64,000 nt of DNA from Peromyscus leucopus (lineage: Eukaryota > Chordata > Mammalia > Rodentia > Cricetidae): positions 116,856,829 through 116,920,828 of the forward strand of contig NC_051063.1 of assembly GCF_004664715.2 (NCBI RefSeq), read 5' to 3'. The notes under the pieces are model-generated. The model was not told where the DNA came from and did no database searches. It saw only the letters and a program-made list of their open reading frames with translations. Made by a program: the position numbers and the translations under genes. Each line of letters starts with the position of its first letter. Positions within the stretch are counted from its first letter, which is position 1. Shown one piece after another: positions 12,127 to 26,084 of this stretch.

Positions 12127-14920
12127 CTACATTCCAAATTAAAGACCAAGTATATAATATCAGGGAATATTTAGTTTATTACACAGGAAAGACCATTTAG
12201 TTTTGTTTTTCAGTTTGGAAGTGTCTTGTGTTTGATTCATTGTAATCCTGTCTCATCATATTCAGATTCTCTCATTTCCTCTCCCACACCTGAAAAGAAA
12301 AGCATTTTTCATTGTCCATATCCACTTGGCTTTCAAAGTCTTCATGTCTCAGTCTGAATGATTTCCTTAAAGGTGTACATGTGAGAAGAGAAATGCTCAC
12401 ATAGTAGCTCATTGAGTTTATTAACAATTATATAATAATCTAGGCCCATTAGAGCACCAGTAACTCATTTTTTTTTACTTTCCTAGATTCTAAGTGATTA
12501 CCATAAAGTATTGTCATTTCATATCAGAAAGGACATTTACTCCTGCAATAAAAAGGACTTACCTTTATGATTAGATAAAACTCATTTATAAATTTATAAA
12601 ATTAATTGGAAAGGAAAAGGGATGTAAAAACTGGCCTAGTAAAAATATCTAGCCTCTAATAAAAAATATAACTGATAATTTATATGAAGTAAGAGATACT
12701 ACATACTCCAACTATAACCAGACCATTGGAACTACATGATCTGCATGTAGGTTGCATGGTCTTTTTTTTTTTTTTTTTAACTATGTTATATTTGATACAA
12801 AGTGGCGATGATATAGAAACAAATTGAAACGTATTGCAGATATAAGTCAATACAAATACATCTAAAAAAAAAGAAAGAAAAAGCCAGGCAGAAACATGTA
12901 AACTCACAGGTCAGACTAATTACGTACATAGCCAATTGGATTTCTTATTTTTTCTGCTTTCATTTTAAAGTAGACCTTGAAGACCTCATGCATGCTTTCT
13001 AAGAGCCTGTGGACCTGCAAGACTAGACAGTAGTTACTGTGTTTAGCGTGTTTCAACGCCCAGTGTCTGTTTTCAGCCATCTGGCCATATTGCCACTGAA
13101 CTGACATGCATGCAGTCACTGGCTAAACAGGATTACATGGCATAATGCCCACAAAAGCATTTTGTCATTTTTAGCATTACAATTCAGTATAAATTATTAG
13201 TATTGTTATGGTCATGGCATGCCTCAGAATTCACAGAAATAAATTCTAAATTATGTCAAACTGAAAATAAAAACACAAAACTTTTTTTATTTGAAAATCA
13301 TAAAATTATATAAACTTAGAAATACAATTTCCCACATAAGCGCTAAACATTGACTTTTATTTTTTTTTAATTTTCTTGAAAATTCTGTATTAAAGGTGGA
13401 TAGATCTTAATACTTTTGACCTATCATTAGAGCTGATTGCAGGAAGCAAAAAGGTTACTTATAATGGATTTTTAAAAAAGATGTACCTTTCTCTGAGGCT
13501 AAATGACTGATACAAACAATTCTTTTTTTTTTGAGAAATGAAAATGTACACAGAAACCTCTATGTAAATTCAAATTCAACATTGATGGAAATGATAATAG
13601 CTTAACCATGTAATTGCTGGGAATGCCATCTACCTCTACTTTACTTCTGTCACTGTTATTGTGGCCACCTCCTGGACAGATTTGTCATGCTCCAACTTGG
13701 ACATGGCAATCGGTCATACCCCAGGATCAAGCATGGACTCAAATGGCTCATCTTAATGGATGTGTTCACATTCATGAAGAGGTCTAGAATTTTCAGTTTT
13801 CAATTTTCTTCAAATATGCTATGTGAATTTTCCAAGTGAAGACTTAACTGTCCAAATTAAGTTGAGAAGAGCAGTGAGAGGACTGTCCTGGTGGCCTGAA
13901 ACCCTGCATCTTCTTCCTTGAATTCTAAGGGAGAAGTGTGCTTCTTCCCCAAGACCTGCTGTCTCTCATCACAAATTATGCTAGCCTTCTAACCATGAAA
14001 CTCTAAGTAACTATTTGCCACAGTGGGTATTAAGAGTTCTATTATAGCAGGTTGCTTCTATCATAAAAAGGAAATACTTTTCTCAGGGCACATAAATGAT
14101 TTGTATAATTAGTAATATCTTTATATTAACTTGCTGCTATTGGAGAGATGACCATTAGTTAGTTATTTTGTTCAGGGTATTTTTCCATATACCATAATAG
14201 TAAATAGAATAGGGAGAAAATTGCCATTATGGTGGTTATTTATATCATAGATGAGAATGGCAATCAGCAAAATTAATAAGAAATTATAATTGTTGCATTA
14301 AGAAGCAACAAGCACTGTTAACAAAAATAACGTTGATAGTAGATAGATTTGTGTGAAGGGGCATATGCTTTATACACAAATGAGGAAGTTGAGGAAGTTT
14401 ATAAATGAAGATTTCAGATGAGAAATTCAATGAAGACATCCAGGGAAAGGTAAATTAAAATAGTAAGGGTGAGGGTTCTGGGTAGAAATACTTATATAGG
14501 GAAATTAGGGAAACATATTGAGAAGGTGATGTATGAATGAACGTTTCAGATGTGAACTCTAATAATAAGGATATCTGAGGTAAGACTGATTTAGACACAC
14601 GATTGTTGCAAAGGCCCTTAGGTGGGAACAGGTCAAGACTGTTGTGGTTAGACTACAGTGGATGAGGGGACAGTGCAAAATGTGGGAAAACACAGGAAAG
14701 GAGTTTATAATGTTAAAACTAGATTTATTGTAAATGAAACAAAAATTCATGGATGTTTGGATGTTTAAAGAGTAAGGATAAACATGTGTTTTGTACTATC
14801 TTGTACTGGAATGCAAATATAAACACTTAAATTATTAATTGAGATGGAATAAATTGTATATCAATCATTTAGGTTCATAATTTTATTTTTTCACTCTTAT
14901 TCTTATTTGTGGAAAACTAT
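12127..14920. other. Intron, no recognised element
   Basis: AT-rich sequence with short poly(T) runs (12762-12778; 13354-13368). No coding frame or repeat that I can support. Confidence 0.5.
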
Positions 14921-14922
14921 GT

Positions 14923-14960
<38 letters not shown>
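14921..14960. repeat. Microsatellite (GT)n
   Basis: GT repeat of about 40 bp with one GTAT interruption near its start. Confidence 0.97.
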
Positions 14961-14962
<2 letters not shown>

Positions 14963-16234
14963 ATGGGTGTGTATGAAGAGAGACAGAAACTAATTTGTGT
15001 ATTTTGATATAAAAACACAAACATTTGGGATGGCCATTAGTTCAGTGTAAGAAGGGGGGAAGTAAATTTGATAAACATAAACCATAAAGATATTATGGAA
15101 AAAAAACAAAACTATAACTCAAATTTTATCAATTCAAGTACAGAAATGGATACCTATTGTCATTATTATTGTGCAAGGTAAGTTATAGATTTTAGTGAAT
15201 GTAGACAGCTGAGAAAGGAGAATAAATGGAGAAGGTAATGGGTGTGGGAATGACTCAGTTATCCTATAATTATATAGTTATAATTCCAGCAGAAAACATA
15301 AAGTTTCTGTAGAAAATTATGAATATTAAATAAAGCATAAGAATCATAAAAACACCCAGTGGATTTTTACCATTCAATAATTAGAAATGTAAAACTTACT
15401 AACAAAAATCTGGAAACACTGTAATAATTGAGGATAATACACTTTTCATAAGGCAGAATAGCATTATGGAATGATAAAAATATGTGTGAAAACCATCCTT
15501 TCTTTTTTAAAACATTTAGTATCACTGCAACTTTAAGGCTTTGATATTTAGTACCCAACACCCTATTTTTATAATTTACAAACTTCTAAAATTAGTGTTG
15601 AACAACAATTTTTACAAATGACAAGATTATGAAACTGAGATTAGGTACCTTATAGATCTTGTCCATACTGTAAAACATTATTAAAACAGACACTACATCA
15701 CCATATAACTAGTATCAAAGACCAAATATGGAATCGCCTATGAATATACAAAAAGATATATAGTACTGTTACACCAATACACATCCTGTCCTATTAAACA
15801 TGAATTTTAATGAAGGAAGCATTATTGCTATTTAAGTGGGGAAATATTATGTGGCATTATCTGCCTTAAAGAAAATAATCCTAAACTTCCTAGCATTGTT
15901 TTTTTTAATATGGTTGAATTAATTGAGTAAAAGTCAAAAAAATAATAAGCACAAATAATGTTATTTTCAGAGAAGCCTGGATCAAGGAATGAAATGCAGG
16001 AGCCACAAAATAAAGTAACTGCATTTGATAGTGTATATGAAAGATGGGAACAGTTTCCACAGTCAAACATGCAAGGGGAGAAAATGCAGCTGTGGGTATC
16101 AGGGGGCTGTAGGAACAAGACTGTTTAGGAAAGAAACACATGTATTTATGTACTAAATGAAAGTGGAGGAGAAAGAAAAAGAAGAAGGGGGGTAATGACA
16201 GTAATTTAAAAATCAGATGTGTGTTTGTGTCCAT
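14961..16234. other. Intron, no recognised element
   Basis: AT-rich sequence. The two overlapping open frames at 15828-16234 (-) are hydrophobic by base composition only and lack any family signature. Confidence 0.5.
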
Positions 16235-16567
16235 AAAATAAGGTGCAGGGGAGATTAAAGTGTTTGCCTTGCAGGCACAATTTGCTGAGTTTGAGCCCTA
16301 GAATCTACATTTTAAAAAGAAAGAAGTCCCCGACATGATGTCATGTGCTTATAATCTGAGCACTGGGGAAATAGATTCAGGTAAATACTTGACAGTCACT
16401 AGCAAGTTCTCAAGCCTACGTTGTGAGTTTCAGACCAGTGAATACAGTTGTCTGAAGAAAAAAACAAAACAAAACAAAACAATGTTGCCAGCACCTTCTG
16501 GAATGAAAACTGTGACTGTCCTCTGGCTTCAACACACATCTGTACAGATGTGCACACACACATTCTA

Positions 16568-16570
<3 letters not shown>
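16235..16570 (+). repeat. B4-class SINE (ID-like head plus B1-like body)
   Basis: The order of blocks fits B4: GGGGAGATTAAAGTGTTTGC and CTTGCAGGCACAATTTG (tRNA/ID-like head), a short A-rich link, GATGTCATGTGCTTATAATC (B1-like), AAAAACAAAACAAAACAA, then GACTGTCCTCTGGCTTCAAC and CACACATCTG. It runs into the microsatellite that follows, as B4 3' ends commonly do. Confidence 0.8.
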
Positions 16571-16626
<56 letters not shown>

Positions 16627-16688
16627 CCTCCCTCCCTCCCTCCCTCCCTCCCTCCCTCCCTCCCTCCCTCCCTTCCTCCCTCCCCCCC

Positions 16689-16782
<94 letters not shown>
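16571..16782. repeat. Large compound microsatellite (CT)n(CCCT)n(CT)n(CA)n(GA)n
   Basis: About 212 bp: CT repeats (to 16620), CCCT tetranucleotides (16621-16688), a short CT run, CA repeats (16703-16724) and GA repeats (to 16782). The CT and GA arms are reverse-complementary, so a long hairpin is possible. The long open frames on both strands here are made of this repeat and are not genes. Confidence 0.98.
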
Positions 16783-16784
<2 letters not shown>

Positions 16785-17602
16785 CTGTTTCTCTACAGGC
16801 TTCTTTGTTTCAACGTATTTTAATAAACTGACTTTCCCTGGAAAAGGTTGATTAGTTGAGTGCATGGTTATGTAACATAGAGAAGACATTTTCATTGATG
16901 CTTGGCCCAAGACAGTTATCCCCATAAGTACTAAAAGCTATGAAATAGAGCTCTTTAGTAAAATTACAGGGAGGGCATCTTGAGGAATGATCTCTGTCCT
17001 CTACCAGGAGGGTTTTAGCTGGCTTTCTTGCCCAGCAACATGCCTTTAGTTTGCTTTATGTCTTCAAAAGACCTAGAATCTTGCCTGTTTAGTCTAATAA
17101 TAATTATCAGAGAAATGACTCTAGGTATATGTAACTGCCAAGCCTGTTATTTTATCTGAAGTTTTAAGCGTTTTCAATATAATGTGTTAGGTATAAAAGG
17201 CATGAAAATTAACAACCCACTGCTCACATTTCAAAAAGCTCTTGAGATAATGAGAAAGAGGAAAAGACAGGAGAAGAAATGAATAGTCATTAGGCTACTA
17301 AGAGGCTGTACTGGAGTTCAAAACCCCAACAACAGTAGGGAAAACATCTTACATGATAATCCCAACTGTGCTGTTCAAAATGTGCATGTGATTTTAGGGA
17401 GGAAGCCCTGAAGATGATATTGTAAGGCAGGTATTTGAGACAGCATACAAGTTTTGATTCCGAGAAGGTGAAGATGTCTTAAAACTGGCACTGTGCAGAA
17501 AGAGTGAGTTTCCATACTCAACTCATAGGTATTTGTACTGGGTTCTCTGTAGATTTTGATATGTATCTGTTCAAACTGGGCCCATGATTTCCTAATTATC
17601 AA
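16783..17602. other. Intron, no recognised element
   Basis: Unique-looking AT-rich sequence between the microsatellite and the B3 element. The minus-strand open frame at 17375-17602 lacks recognisable domains. Confidence 0.5.
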
Positions 17603-17820
17603 TTTTTAAATATTTATTTTATGTGCACAAGTGCTTTGACTACATATATGTTTGCATACCATATGCATCCCTGATGCTTGTAGAGATAACAAGAGAGCAT
17701 TGGGCTCCTAGGAACTGGAATTGTAGATGGTTGTGACTCACTGTGGGCATGCTGTGAATCAAACTCTGCTCCTCTGCAAAAACAAGTGCTCTTAAGTGCT
17801 AAACCATATTTTCAGGCTGA
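17603..17820 (-). repeat. B3-class SINE, diverged
   Basis: On the plus strand it shows the complement order of B3/B2: an A/T-rich tail with TATTTATTTTATGTGCAC, then GAACTGGAATTGTAGATGGT, GTGACTCACTGTGGGCATGC, CAAACTCTGCTCCTCTGC and AGTGCTCTTAAGTGCTAAAC (the complement of the tRNA-like head). Confidence 0.82.
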
Positions 17821-19139
17821 TCCTAGTTAATTATAATTTGTGGTCTCACTTTTGATTATAGTAAGAAAACTGACAGGCAGATTCAAGCAAAATGTTAAAA
17901 GTCAATGTGTGCCAGATTACAGGGTTCTAAGAGAATCAAAGGGAATACCTTAAGATTATTTTGCATAAGTTTGTCACAAGTTATTTTTATATAGATTGAC
18001 TCTCAAAAAGATGCATGAAAAGTAAAGAAAGGAAGCAGTTTCTTTATGTCATTAACTCAATCTGGCAAGTGAATGTAATAAAAATACCTTCATTAGAAGG
18101 ACAAATATGTGTAACCAAAATGTACATTCCCCTATTGTACTTAGCCATATTAAAATTTTTAGATAAAACTGAATCATTCAGAGCTGAATAGAGGGTCTTT
18201 TAGGTGTATTACTTATTCTTGTTACTTTGAACAATATGTTCCAGGAAGTTGAAGAAAAAATTTAAAAACTCCATTGTTCTTGTCCTTCTGAGTAGTGAGA
18301 AACACAGTGCTAAACATTACAACCTGTCCCCATTTATCTACCAAAGCTCCTATGGCTGGTCCTACTGGTATCACCGAGTCCCTAAACTTCTAAGAGAAGA
18401 GAAATCTAAAAACAGAATTAACATGCAAAGCAGAAGAGTTTATGATTGAATGCTGAAAGCATAAGTCTTAATATTGTTGTATAAGTAATTAGTGACAGCT
18501 TTACTTTTGTGAACACTGGATCAGAATCTCCAAATCTTTAAGTAGTCAGACAGACAGATAATATGTTAGCTTTCATAGGATGCATGGTTTCTTTAACAAC
18601 TATTCAATACATCATTCATCCAAAGACATTAGGCAAATGAACGTGACTATGTGTCAGTAAAGCTTTAACTCATCTTGTGTGAATTCCATTAAACATATCA
18701 GTTTTCTAGAAAACCAAGGAAAAGCACATGGCTCTGATCTGCTTTTATTAAATCATAGTATTCTGTGTTTGTCTTTGATTATCTACAGATGTTTGCCCAA
18801 CTTATAAAGTGAATTAAGTCTTTTCTCACTTACTGAAACCTGCACTTTTTTTTCCATAGTGATTTCCTGTGAAAATTGGTTGGCTCCAGCACTCCATGTC
18901 GTCACTGTTTTTTGATTGTTGGCTTGTATAGTTTGTTTTGCTTTGTTTAAAGAAAGGTACACTGGATTTATTTTTACTTTAAGAAAACTCTGTTTTGAAG
19001 AATTTAATTATCCTGTGTTTCTTTGTCACAGTTTCTCTCTATTGGCCAAAGACAAAAAAGTCATTGATATTTCATACCAGTAAGACTAGATTTATTTCTG
19101 AATATAAGGATCATCAAAGGCCTCCAGATGGCTCACCAT
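17821..19139. other. Intron, no recognised element
   Basis: AT-rich, without repeats or coding potential that I can support. Confidence 0.5.
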
Positions 19140-19340
19140 TATGGTTAAGGACACAGGCTTCCTCTCAATGTCCTCTTGGGCACTGCCTGTATGATCTTTA
19201 ACAAGTAGGTTTTCTTTCTCTTTCCTCAGTTATAAAATTAGGTAAATGATAGCTTCCAAATAGATTTGCTAAAGAGAGTCAATAAATTAACACACAAAAT
19301 CAATAAAATATAAAAGTATTTGCTAAACACAGCACTCTAT
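19140..19340 (+). repeat. MIR ancient SINE
   Basis: The MIR block order can be followed: GGTTAAGGACACAGGCTTCC, then CACTGCCTGTATGATCTTTA, AACAAGTAGGTT, CTCTTTCCTCAGTTATAAAA, TTAGGTAAATGATAG and, near the end, AAAAGTATTTGCTAAACACA (compare CCTCAGTTTCCTCATCTGTA and GCGCTTAGAACAGTGCCTGG). Ancient and diverged. Confidence 0.65.
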
Positions 19341-20352
19341 TAATATGTATTATTAATATCCAGCTATCAAAATATTCTAAATGTATTTTATAAGTACTGT
19401 CATTTCTCAAACTAGCAGAACTCTGGGATTTAAATGCTCTAGTCCAATAGAAGACTTAGAAGTTCTGGGTTGTTTTCACTCTACTCAAAATTCTTCTCCA
19501 TTGTTGGTCCTCTTGTCTCCTTTTTAGATCTTTCTGGTTTTCAGACCCAGAACACCTTTCAAGGTCACCAGTAACACCCAAATTTAAGTTAAACATCTAT
19601 TGATCTTGATGGCTATAGACAAGTTATACCTGTGGGTTTCAGATTTTCAATTTTCAAAGCTAAGTTAAGAAGATCAACATAAGAAGGGACTTTAGAGAAT
19701 ATCTTAGTTTTCCAATTTCAAGCATTGGGAGAATTTTCCACTGCTTGGTGGTAAAGGGGTGAAGATACAAAAGTTTTAATTCTTTTCTTCTCCATTTCTT
19801 ACCTGGGGATAGACTCACCTATCTGACAAGTTTGGAAGAATCATGCATGCATGCATCACTTGGTCTTTTTAAAAAAATATAGAATGACATCCCTATGATG
19901 CAACAATTTCCCTGTGACTTTGGAGGGTAGAAGCAGTGTTAGAATATCCATGTAGTAATAGATCAAAAATGTCATCTTTAATTATTTAGCATACATTAGT
20001 TTCTATGACTCACTCCTGTTGATTTCAAGTGAAAACTGGGCTATTGTTTAATCTATCTTTAAAACATTCACAGAGTTAAATCTCACAATACTTTCTGTGA
20101 CAGCACAAGGGCAAATATTAAGTTTGGTGTTATTTTGAGAACTGTTTTTATTACAGTATTGCTAAACTGTCCTCTCCTCATTGTGCCATTTTGATTATAG
20201 TGTAGCAGAATCTTTTCTTATTGTAACAGATAAAGTAATATTTTAAAGATAATGTGGGAAACTACTTATTAATCATGTCTTTCCTTTGGTTTTCTACACT
20301 TTAGTGACATGTTGTTAACCCAACACCACCACCTACACATACATGTGCACAG

Positions 20353-20354
<2 letters not shown>
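19341..20354. other. Intron, no recognised element
   Basis: AT-rich unique-looking sequence. Confidence 0.5.
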
Positions 20355-20393
<39 letters not shown>

Positions 20394-20438
20394 GCACGCA
20401 CGCACGCACGCACACATGCACGCACGCGCGCGCACGCG
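20355..20438. repeat. Microsatellite (AC)n(GCAC)n with CG alternation
   Basis: AC repeats (20355-20390) pass into CGCA tetranucleotide units and a short CGCGCGCG run. Purines and pyrimidines alternate almost without break for about 80 bp. Confidence 0.97.
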
Positions 20439-23400
20439 CCCTCTTTACTTGTCATTGACAATTACAATGTGAATAAATGTTATTTTATGTGTTCAAACCT
20501 TTAAACTTACCCCTACTAATGATTGTTACTTCTGCTCCAATTGAGGAGTCAACCTGCTTGGGTTATTGCTCTATCGCTAGAGTACTTTAAATGATACCTG
20601 TTCTCATATGTTTAAGCTTTGATCTCCCGAATCCAAAATTAAATGACTACCTAAACATACCTTGTTGACTGGCCTTTGAATGAAATATTCAAATCTTATG
20701 GGTCTTAATGATGATAATGAAAAATTATATTCTTACATTGTCTAAAATGCCACAAGAAGGTTAAAATCAAATAACTGGCTTAAAAATATTTTCAACATTG
20801 GTTAATAATTTATTTTCCTTATTTTAAAATGAGCTATTAAAATCAATCAAGAAATATAAAGAGAAATAAAATGAACTAGGAGCATGACTATATAAGAGGT
20901 TGGCTACAGAAAACTGAGCTGTTATGTCCATTATAGTTATAGGCAAAGATGTACACCGTGACTCTCACCTTAAAGTCACAGCATAAATCATTACGATGAC
21001 ATTTGAAGCTAAAAGTTTAGCAAGTAGCAAATACTTTAATAACTCCTTGTGTTGGATAAGAAATAGAAATCTGTCAGCTCTCTATTTCTTTGCATGTATG
21101 TTTCCCCTTTAAAACTGTTATTTATAAATTACATATTGACAAACAAAAACACTGCTATAAAATGTCCTTAACTTTTTTTTTTTCATTTTCTGTACAAGAG
21201 GCACAAAAATGACATCTATCATACTCTGTTACAGACTGCTTTTACATGTATTTTCTCTACTGTCTGTGCTTGACCCATATGGTGTAGAGAGTTTGATGTA
21301 CATACAACTAAACAGCTGGCTGCTTATAGACAGTACTTCTTGTGATTATTCTGGACTTGCCAAATCAATGCATATGAACACAACAAAATATAGCAAAGAT
21401 GGGACACTATTTTTTCTAGATTTATTTAGTTTACAGATGTATGACACACATGTCTATATTATTCATGGATTTTTATCAAGTTTTTTAAATGTTCAAAAGA
21501 TAAACTCACACAACAAAACTAAATGTAAGACAAAATTAAAGTGAGAATTTCCAAGTGTTGAAACATCTATTTGTGAGGATTCTTATGTCTTTGCATTATT
21601 TATAATTATGTAAGCTAGGTAAGTTATTCTATCTGCCCATTAAACCTACTGAAAGCTTTTATTTCCTATTCTGTACAAGAGTGATATTATTAAAATCATA
21701 AGCATGTAAGTCCTGACTGGTGTAATACTGTTTAAAATAGAAAAGAAGTACTCTCTCTTCTGTCTGTGTTTCCATCCTTGCCCTTCATTCTTCCTGAAAC
21801 TCCATTAAAAATCCTGTGGTCTTACCCTGAAATTTAGTTGTATCAAAGAGTCTAGAAGTTAAGCATACATGTTTGCAAATGACATTAGTTTTTAATTGAA
21901 ACTGATGGTGTGTAAGGATAGAGAGGAATATCTGTCACTCAGGGTTAATTATTATTATGGTTTTACTAGAATAGCTGTTTACTAGTTTATCTGCAAATGG
22001 ATTTGTTAGAATATGCTTATTCTTTCCCTTTTGAAACTAATGCCGGTTGAGTTACTTCATACTAAGAAATTCTGCTTATAATTTGCAAGTAGTTTTGAAA
22101 TTTAACTGCATTTACCTTTATATGGAGTTTCATTTCAAACACACATACAGATGTAATTAATAAATTACCAAGAAACTTCAGTGTACAGTACATATTGGTA
22201 AACAAATAGAATTTTCTAGGGAATAGCTATTGGAGCCTTGGGTTTGTTATTGGTTTAGCATGTCCCTCTGCTATTCTATAGGAGATAAATTTGTCGGAAA
22301 AAAAAAAAAAACAGGGCTGGATTGCCAGTTGTTACTACTGGATTTATGTGTGACTTTGATTCTGTTATCTGATCCATGTGGTTACCAGTTTCTTTACTTA
22401 AAAAAAAAGGAAAGAGGTAGGTGTTTTTCTTATAACTCTTAAAAATTATTTTTCTTTCATATAATGGTATTATTAAACATTTTAAAGTCTTAGATTATTT
22501 TTCTGCACAAAAGACATGATGACAGTTTTCAACACGTCAATTGTTCTCATGGATTTTTTTAGACTATATTACTGTCTGGGAAATACATCATAGTAAAAAC
22601 TATTTTCTGTTTCATCTAAAACATAGCTCAAGCACTTTAATGAAATAGGTACTAAATGTTTGTCAAATGAAAATTGCATGAGATAATGCAGGGAAAGAAT
22701 TTCATTTGGTATAAAACATCTGTTTATTTGATAAATTCTTCTGCAAATGGTTTTATTAACACACCAAGTGAATTCCTATTAAAAGTGATTGAAGAAATAG
22801 TGTTTCACAGAGAATTGGAACTCTGGATCATATTATTGCCCCAAATCATTGAAAGATTATGATGTGTTCTTTCAGAGAAAATAATGTTTAAAGATGTGGC
22901 TTTTCCAGGGAATATTTTTCTAATTCAGAATAAAGAAAAATTTTAAACACATTTACTCATAGATAAAGTAAATCAAAGCTCAAGTAAATATGAATCATAA
23001 AGTAACTGAACAATAAAGGCATTAAAGACTCTCTGACTAAAGATTACAAATCTGTTTTCTCTAGTTTAAGTAACTTGGAAAGAACTTTCTGTGTTTAGTA
23101 TATCCAGAATTACATTAAATTATCAAAGTTTGAATTTTGATTTTGTGGTATAGCAAACGATACAGTCATATTTTGAATATTGTAGTCATCATAAATATTA
23201 AATTGTGTTTAGTCAATAATGCTTACATTCTGACATCTAATGATGGAAAAGATTCAAATAGGATCTGAAAAATCTTATCTCCTGTTGGAAAAACATCAGA
23301 CTGTTTAATGCTCTGGGTTTTTTTTTTTTTTTTTCTATTTCTTCTCAAGTATTAACATCACCTTTTGGAATATAAAGAGTATCAATGTACACATTCTGGA

Positions 23401-25076
23401 GATCTACAAAACTATACAGTACATAACTACTACTGAGGTCAGGACTTGAATTATTAAAGATACTTTAGACAAAATGTATAACATTAATTTAAAAGAAATT
23501 TTGTCTAATATAATTATTATGAATGAAATGTGGCCTCATACCAAAATGATTACATCAATTTACTGCTCTCATTTCAAACAAGAGAATTAGATAAATAAAG
23601 TGACAACCAGAGAATATAGCTAGGCCAGGGCTAAATATGAATTAGAAGTTTCATTAAGCATTTTGAAAACAAATGAAATGTAGTTAAATTTAAAAGCTAT
23701 CAAGAGATAACAACTGAGATGCCTTCCTGTTGCAGACAGAGTTACTGAGAAAGCAGTACTTTTTAGGCTCATCCTTTTCAATTTTTCAGATTGGGTATAT
23801 GATACCCAATTCAGATTGGGTAAAGATACATGACAAATTGTCCAGTTTTTCAAAAAGGGTGTATGATATATGACATCATTAAGGGCAGAGTTGAAAAAGT
23901 CCCCTATGACCAAACAAATCACATTTTCTCACTCCAGCGTGCATTCCATTAAAAACTATAGCATCCTCTTAGTGATTATGATGGTATACTTTATACATTT
24001 ACTTGCTTGATATGTGGTACTCAAACATTTAACCAGATGGTAAGGGTACTTTTGCGATGCTGTTTTTAGGGATAATATCATTTGAAATGAGTAGAATAAG
24101 TAAAGCACCGGCCCTTCTTCCTACTCTTACACAGAGTCTGAGAGGACGTCACCTACCCAGTTGGGGACTGAATAAAAGGAGACTGGACAAGCGGAGGGAC
24201 CTACGCATAAGTACATGACACATGACATTGGTCTTGCCCATCTTTTAGATATAGATCATGTACTGGTGTTTCTTAGTGCACAGGATCCTGACCTCGAGAG
24301 AAGTTAACAGAGTCATCTTTCCTGCATCTTGGGTTTGTGCTAGGACTGGAACACACATGGGTTCTCTTTGTTTTTCGTTTTTCCAAGGATAGGTTCTGTT
24401 AGTCCACACCCTCCTTTATCAAATGAATTAATTACTCATAGGAAGCTTCACAATACATTTATCTCAAACGTATATCTAAACACATGTACATTACATGCAT
24501 TTTTATATTATACATAGTCACATTGTATTGAGTTTTTATTATTTCTTTGAAAATACTAATATAAATTTAGCTATAGCCACATGGAATCAGTAAGTTGTAC
24601 AATCAAGTGAAATATCTGGATTATTACAAATCAATCTTTGTAGAAGCTATCATTCTTTAATTTTATCTAGCATCAGTGTAGCGGATCAGACAATGGGATA
24701 TCAGATATATTGAAAAATAATACCTTATTTTAAACCCCAAACTCTACAATTCTATATTATAAAGCAAGCTTATATATGCATTCTCAAAAACCTTTTAAAA
24801 TTACTACCAACAAATTTTATTTATATATGTTTTTTGAGACCGTCTTTAAAGAAAGCACCTTATTGCTTATCATGATTTTTGAGGTTGTAAAGACTCTGCA
24901 TCTTCATATTCATCACAAATCAGCATATAAGCTATTCACATTCTATCATTCTCTCTGGTCTTTATGATGTTTTATATTAGTTATGCTCTTCTGGTACAAG
25001 ATTAAAATTATAACACAGCAGTCCTTATGCAGCAAAAGAATAAAGGCAAAGTTTGGGTATCACTTTGTTCATTGCC
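20439..25076. other. Intron immediately downstream of the Grm5 exon, no recognised element
   Basis: About 4.6 kb of AT-rich sequence with no young SINE, LINE or LTR that I can identify. It contains homopolymer runs (23319-23334, T; 22299-22311, A) and a small hairpin (23790-23810). The open frame at 21209-21544 is chance: no homology and no splice context. Confidence 0.5.
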
Positions 25077-25411
<335 letters not shown>

Positions 25412-25539
25412 TTAACTGAAATGTAGAACAAACTAATGTCTCAGTATATTCATATATTGTACAAGGTTCAAAATGTTCAATTTTTCTGTTTTCTTAAGTT
25501 TCCTTTTCAAAAATCATTTCTTCTAACTTTTCAAAATGA

Positions 25540-25960
25540 ACAGTTCATGTTATCATCTAACCAGAAAATCTCTCTCCAAACTAACAATGATAATGTCAGT
25601 TAACCAACCTTGCTCCTCCTCTTCCTTTCCTTACTCCCCCTCTGGTTGCCAACTTTTACCCTTTTATTCTCAATTTCTGTAAAAATAACGTTTTTAGATG
25701 TCTCTTATCAGTGAGGTCATGTAGCATTTACATTTCAGTGCTTAACTTATTCACATAATATAATGTTCCCCATCTCCATCCATGTTGTCACAATAGCAGG
25801 ATTTCATTCTTTCTTATAGCTTTCTTATAGTATTTGATTGTGTAGGAACCAAGTATTCATCAATCAAAGAACAGTTTTAAGGTGTTTCCATTTATTGACA
25901 GCATAATATACAGCCTTGGTGATCACAAATGTGCAATTTTCTCTTCAGCATTCCAACTTG
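25540..25960 (-). mobile_element. Old LINE-1 (L1M-type) 3' UTR fragment
   Basis: On the plus strand it shows the complement of the classical mammalian L1M 3' UTR: ATTCTCAATTTCTGTAAAAA, CATAATATAATGTTCCCCAT, CTCCATCCATGTTGTCACAA, then TTTGATTGTGTAGGAACCAA and GTTTCCATTTATTGACAGCA, ending CTTGGTGATCACAAATGTGC. Predates the rodent-specific elements. Confidence 0.72.
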
Positions 25961-26084
25961 TCTTCTGTTTAATATATACTCATATTTTAATATAAAATGG
26001 TAGAAAGCATTTATCTGCTGTTTTTATTCTGTGCTATCTCTTTCCCCCTTCCAGCCTCATTGTATGATAATTTCATCCCACTGC

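Noticed and set aside
16335..16925. Long overlapping open frames on both strands (up to 169 codons)
   Set aside because: They consist almost entirely of Ser-Leu, Pro-Ser and Arg-Glu repeats translated from the CT/CCCT/GA microsatellite; no unique protein sequence.
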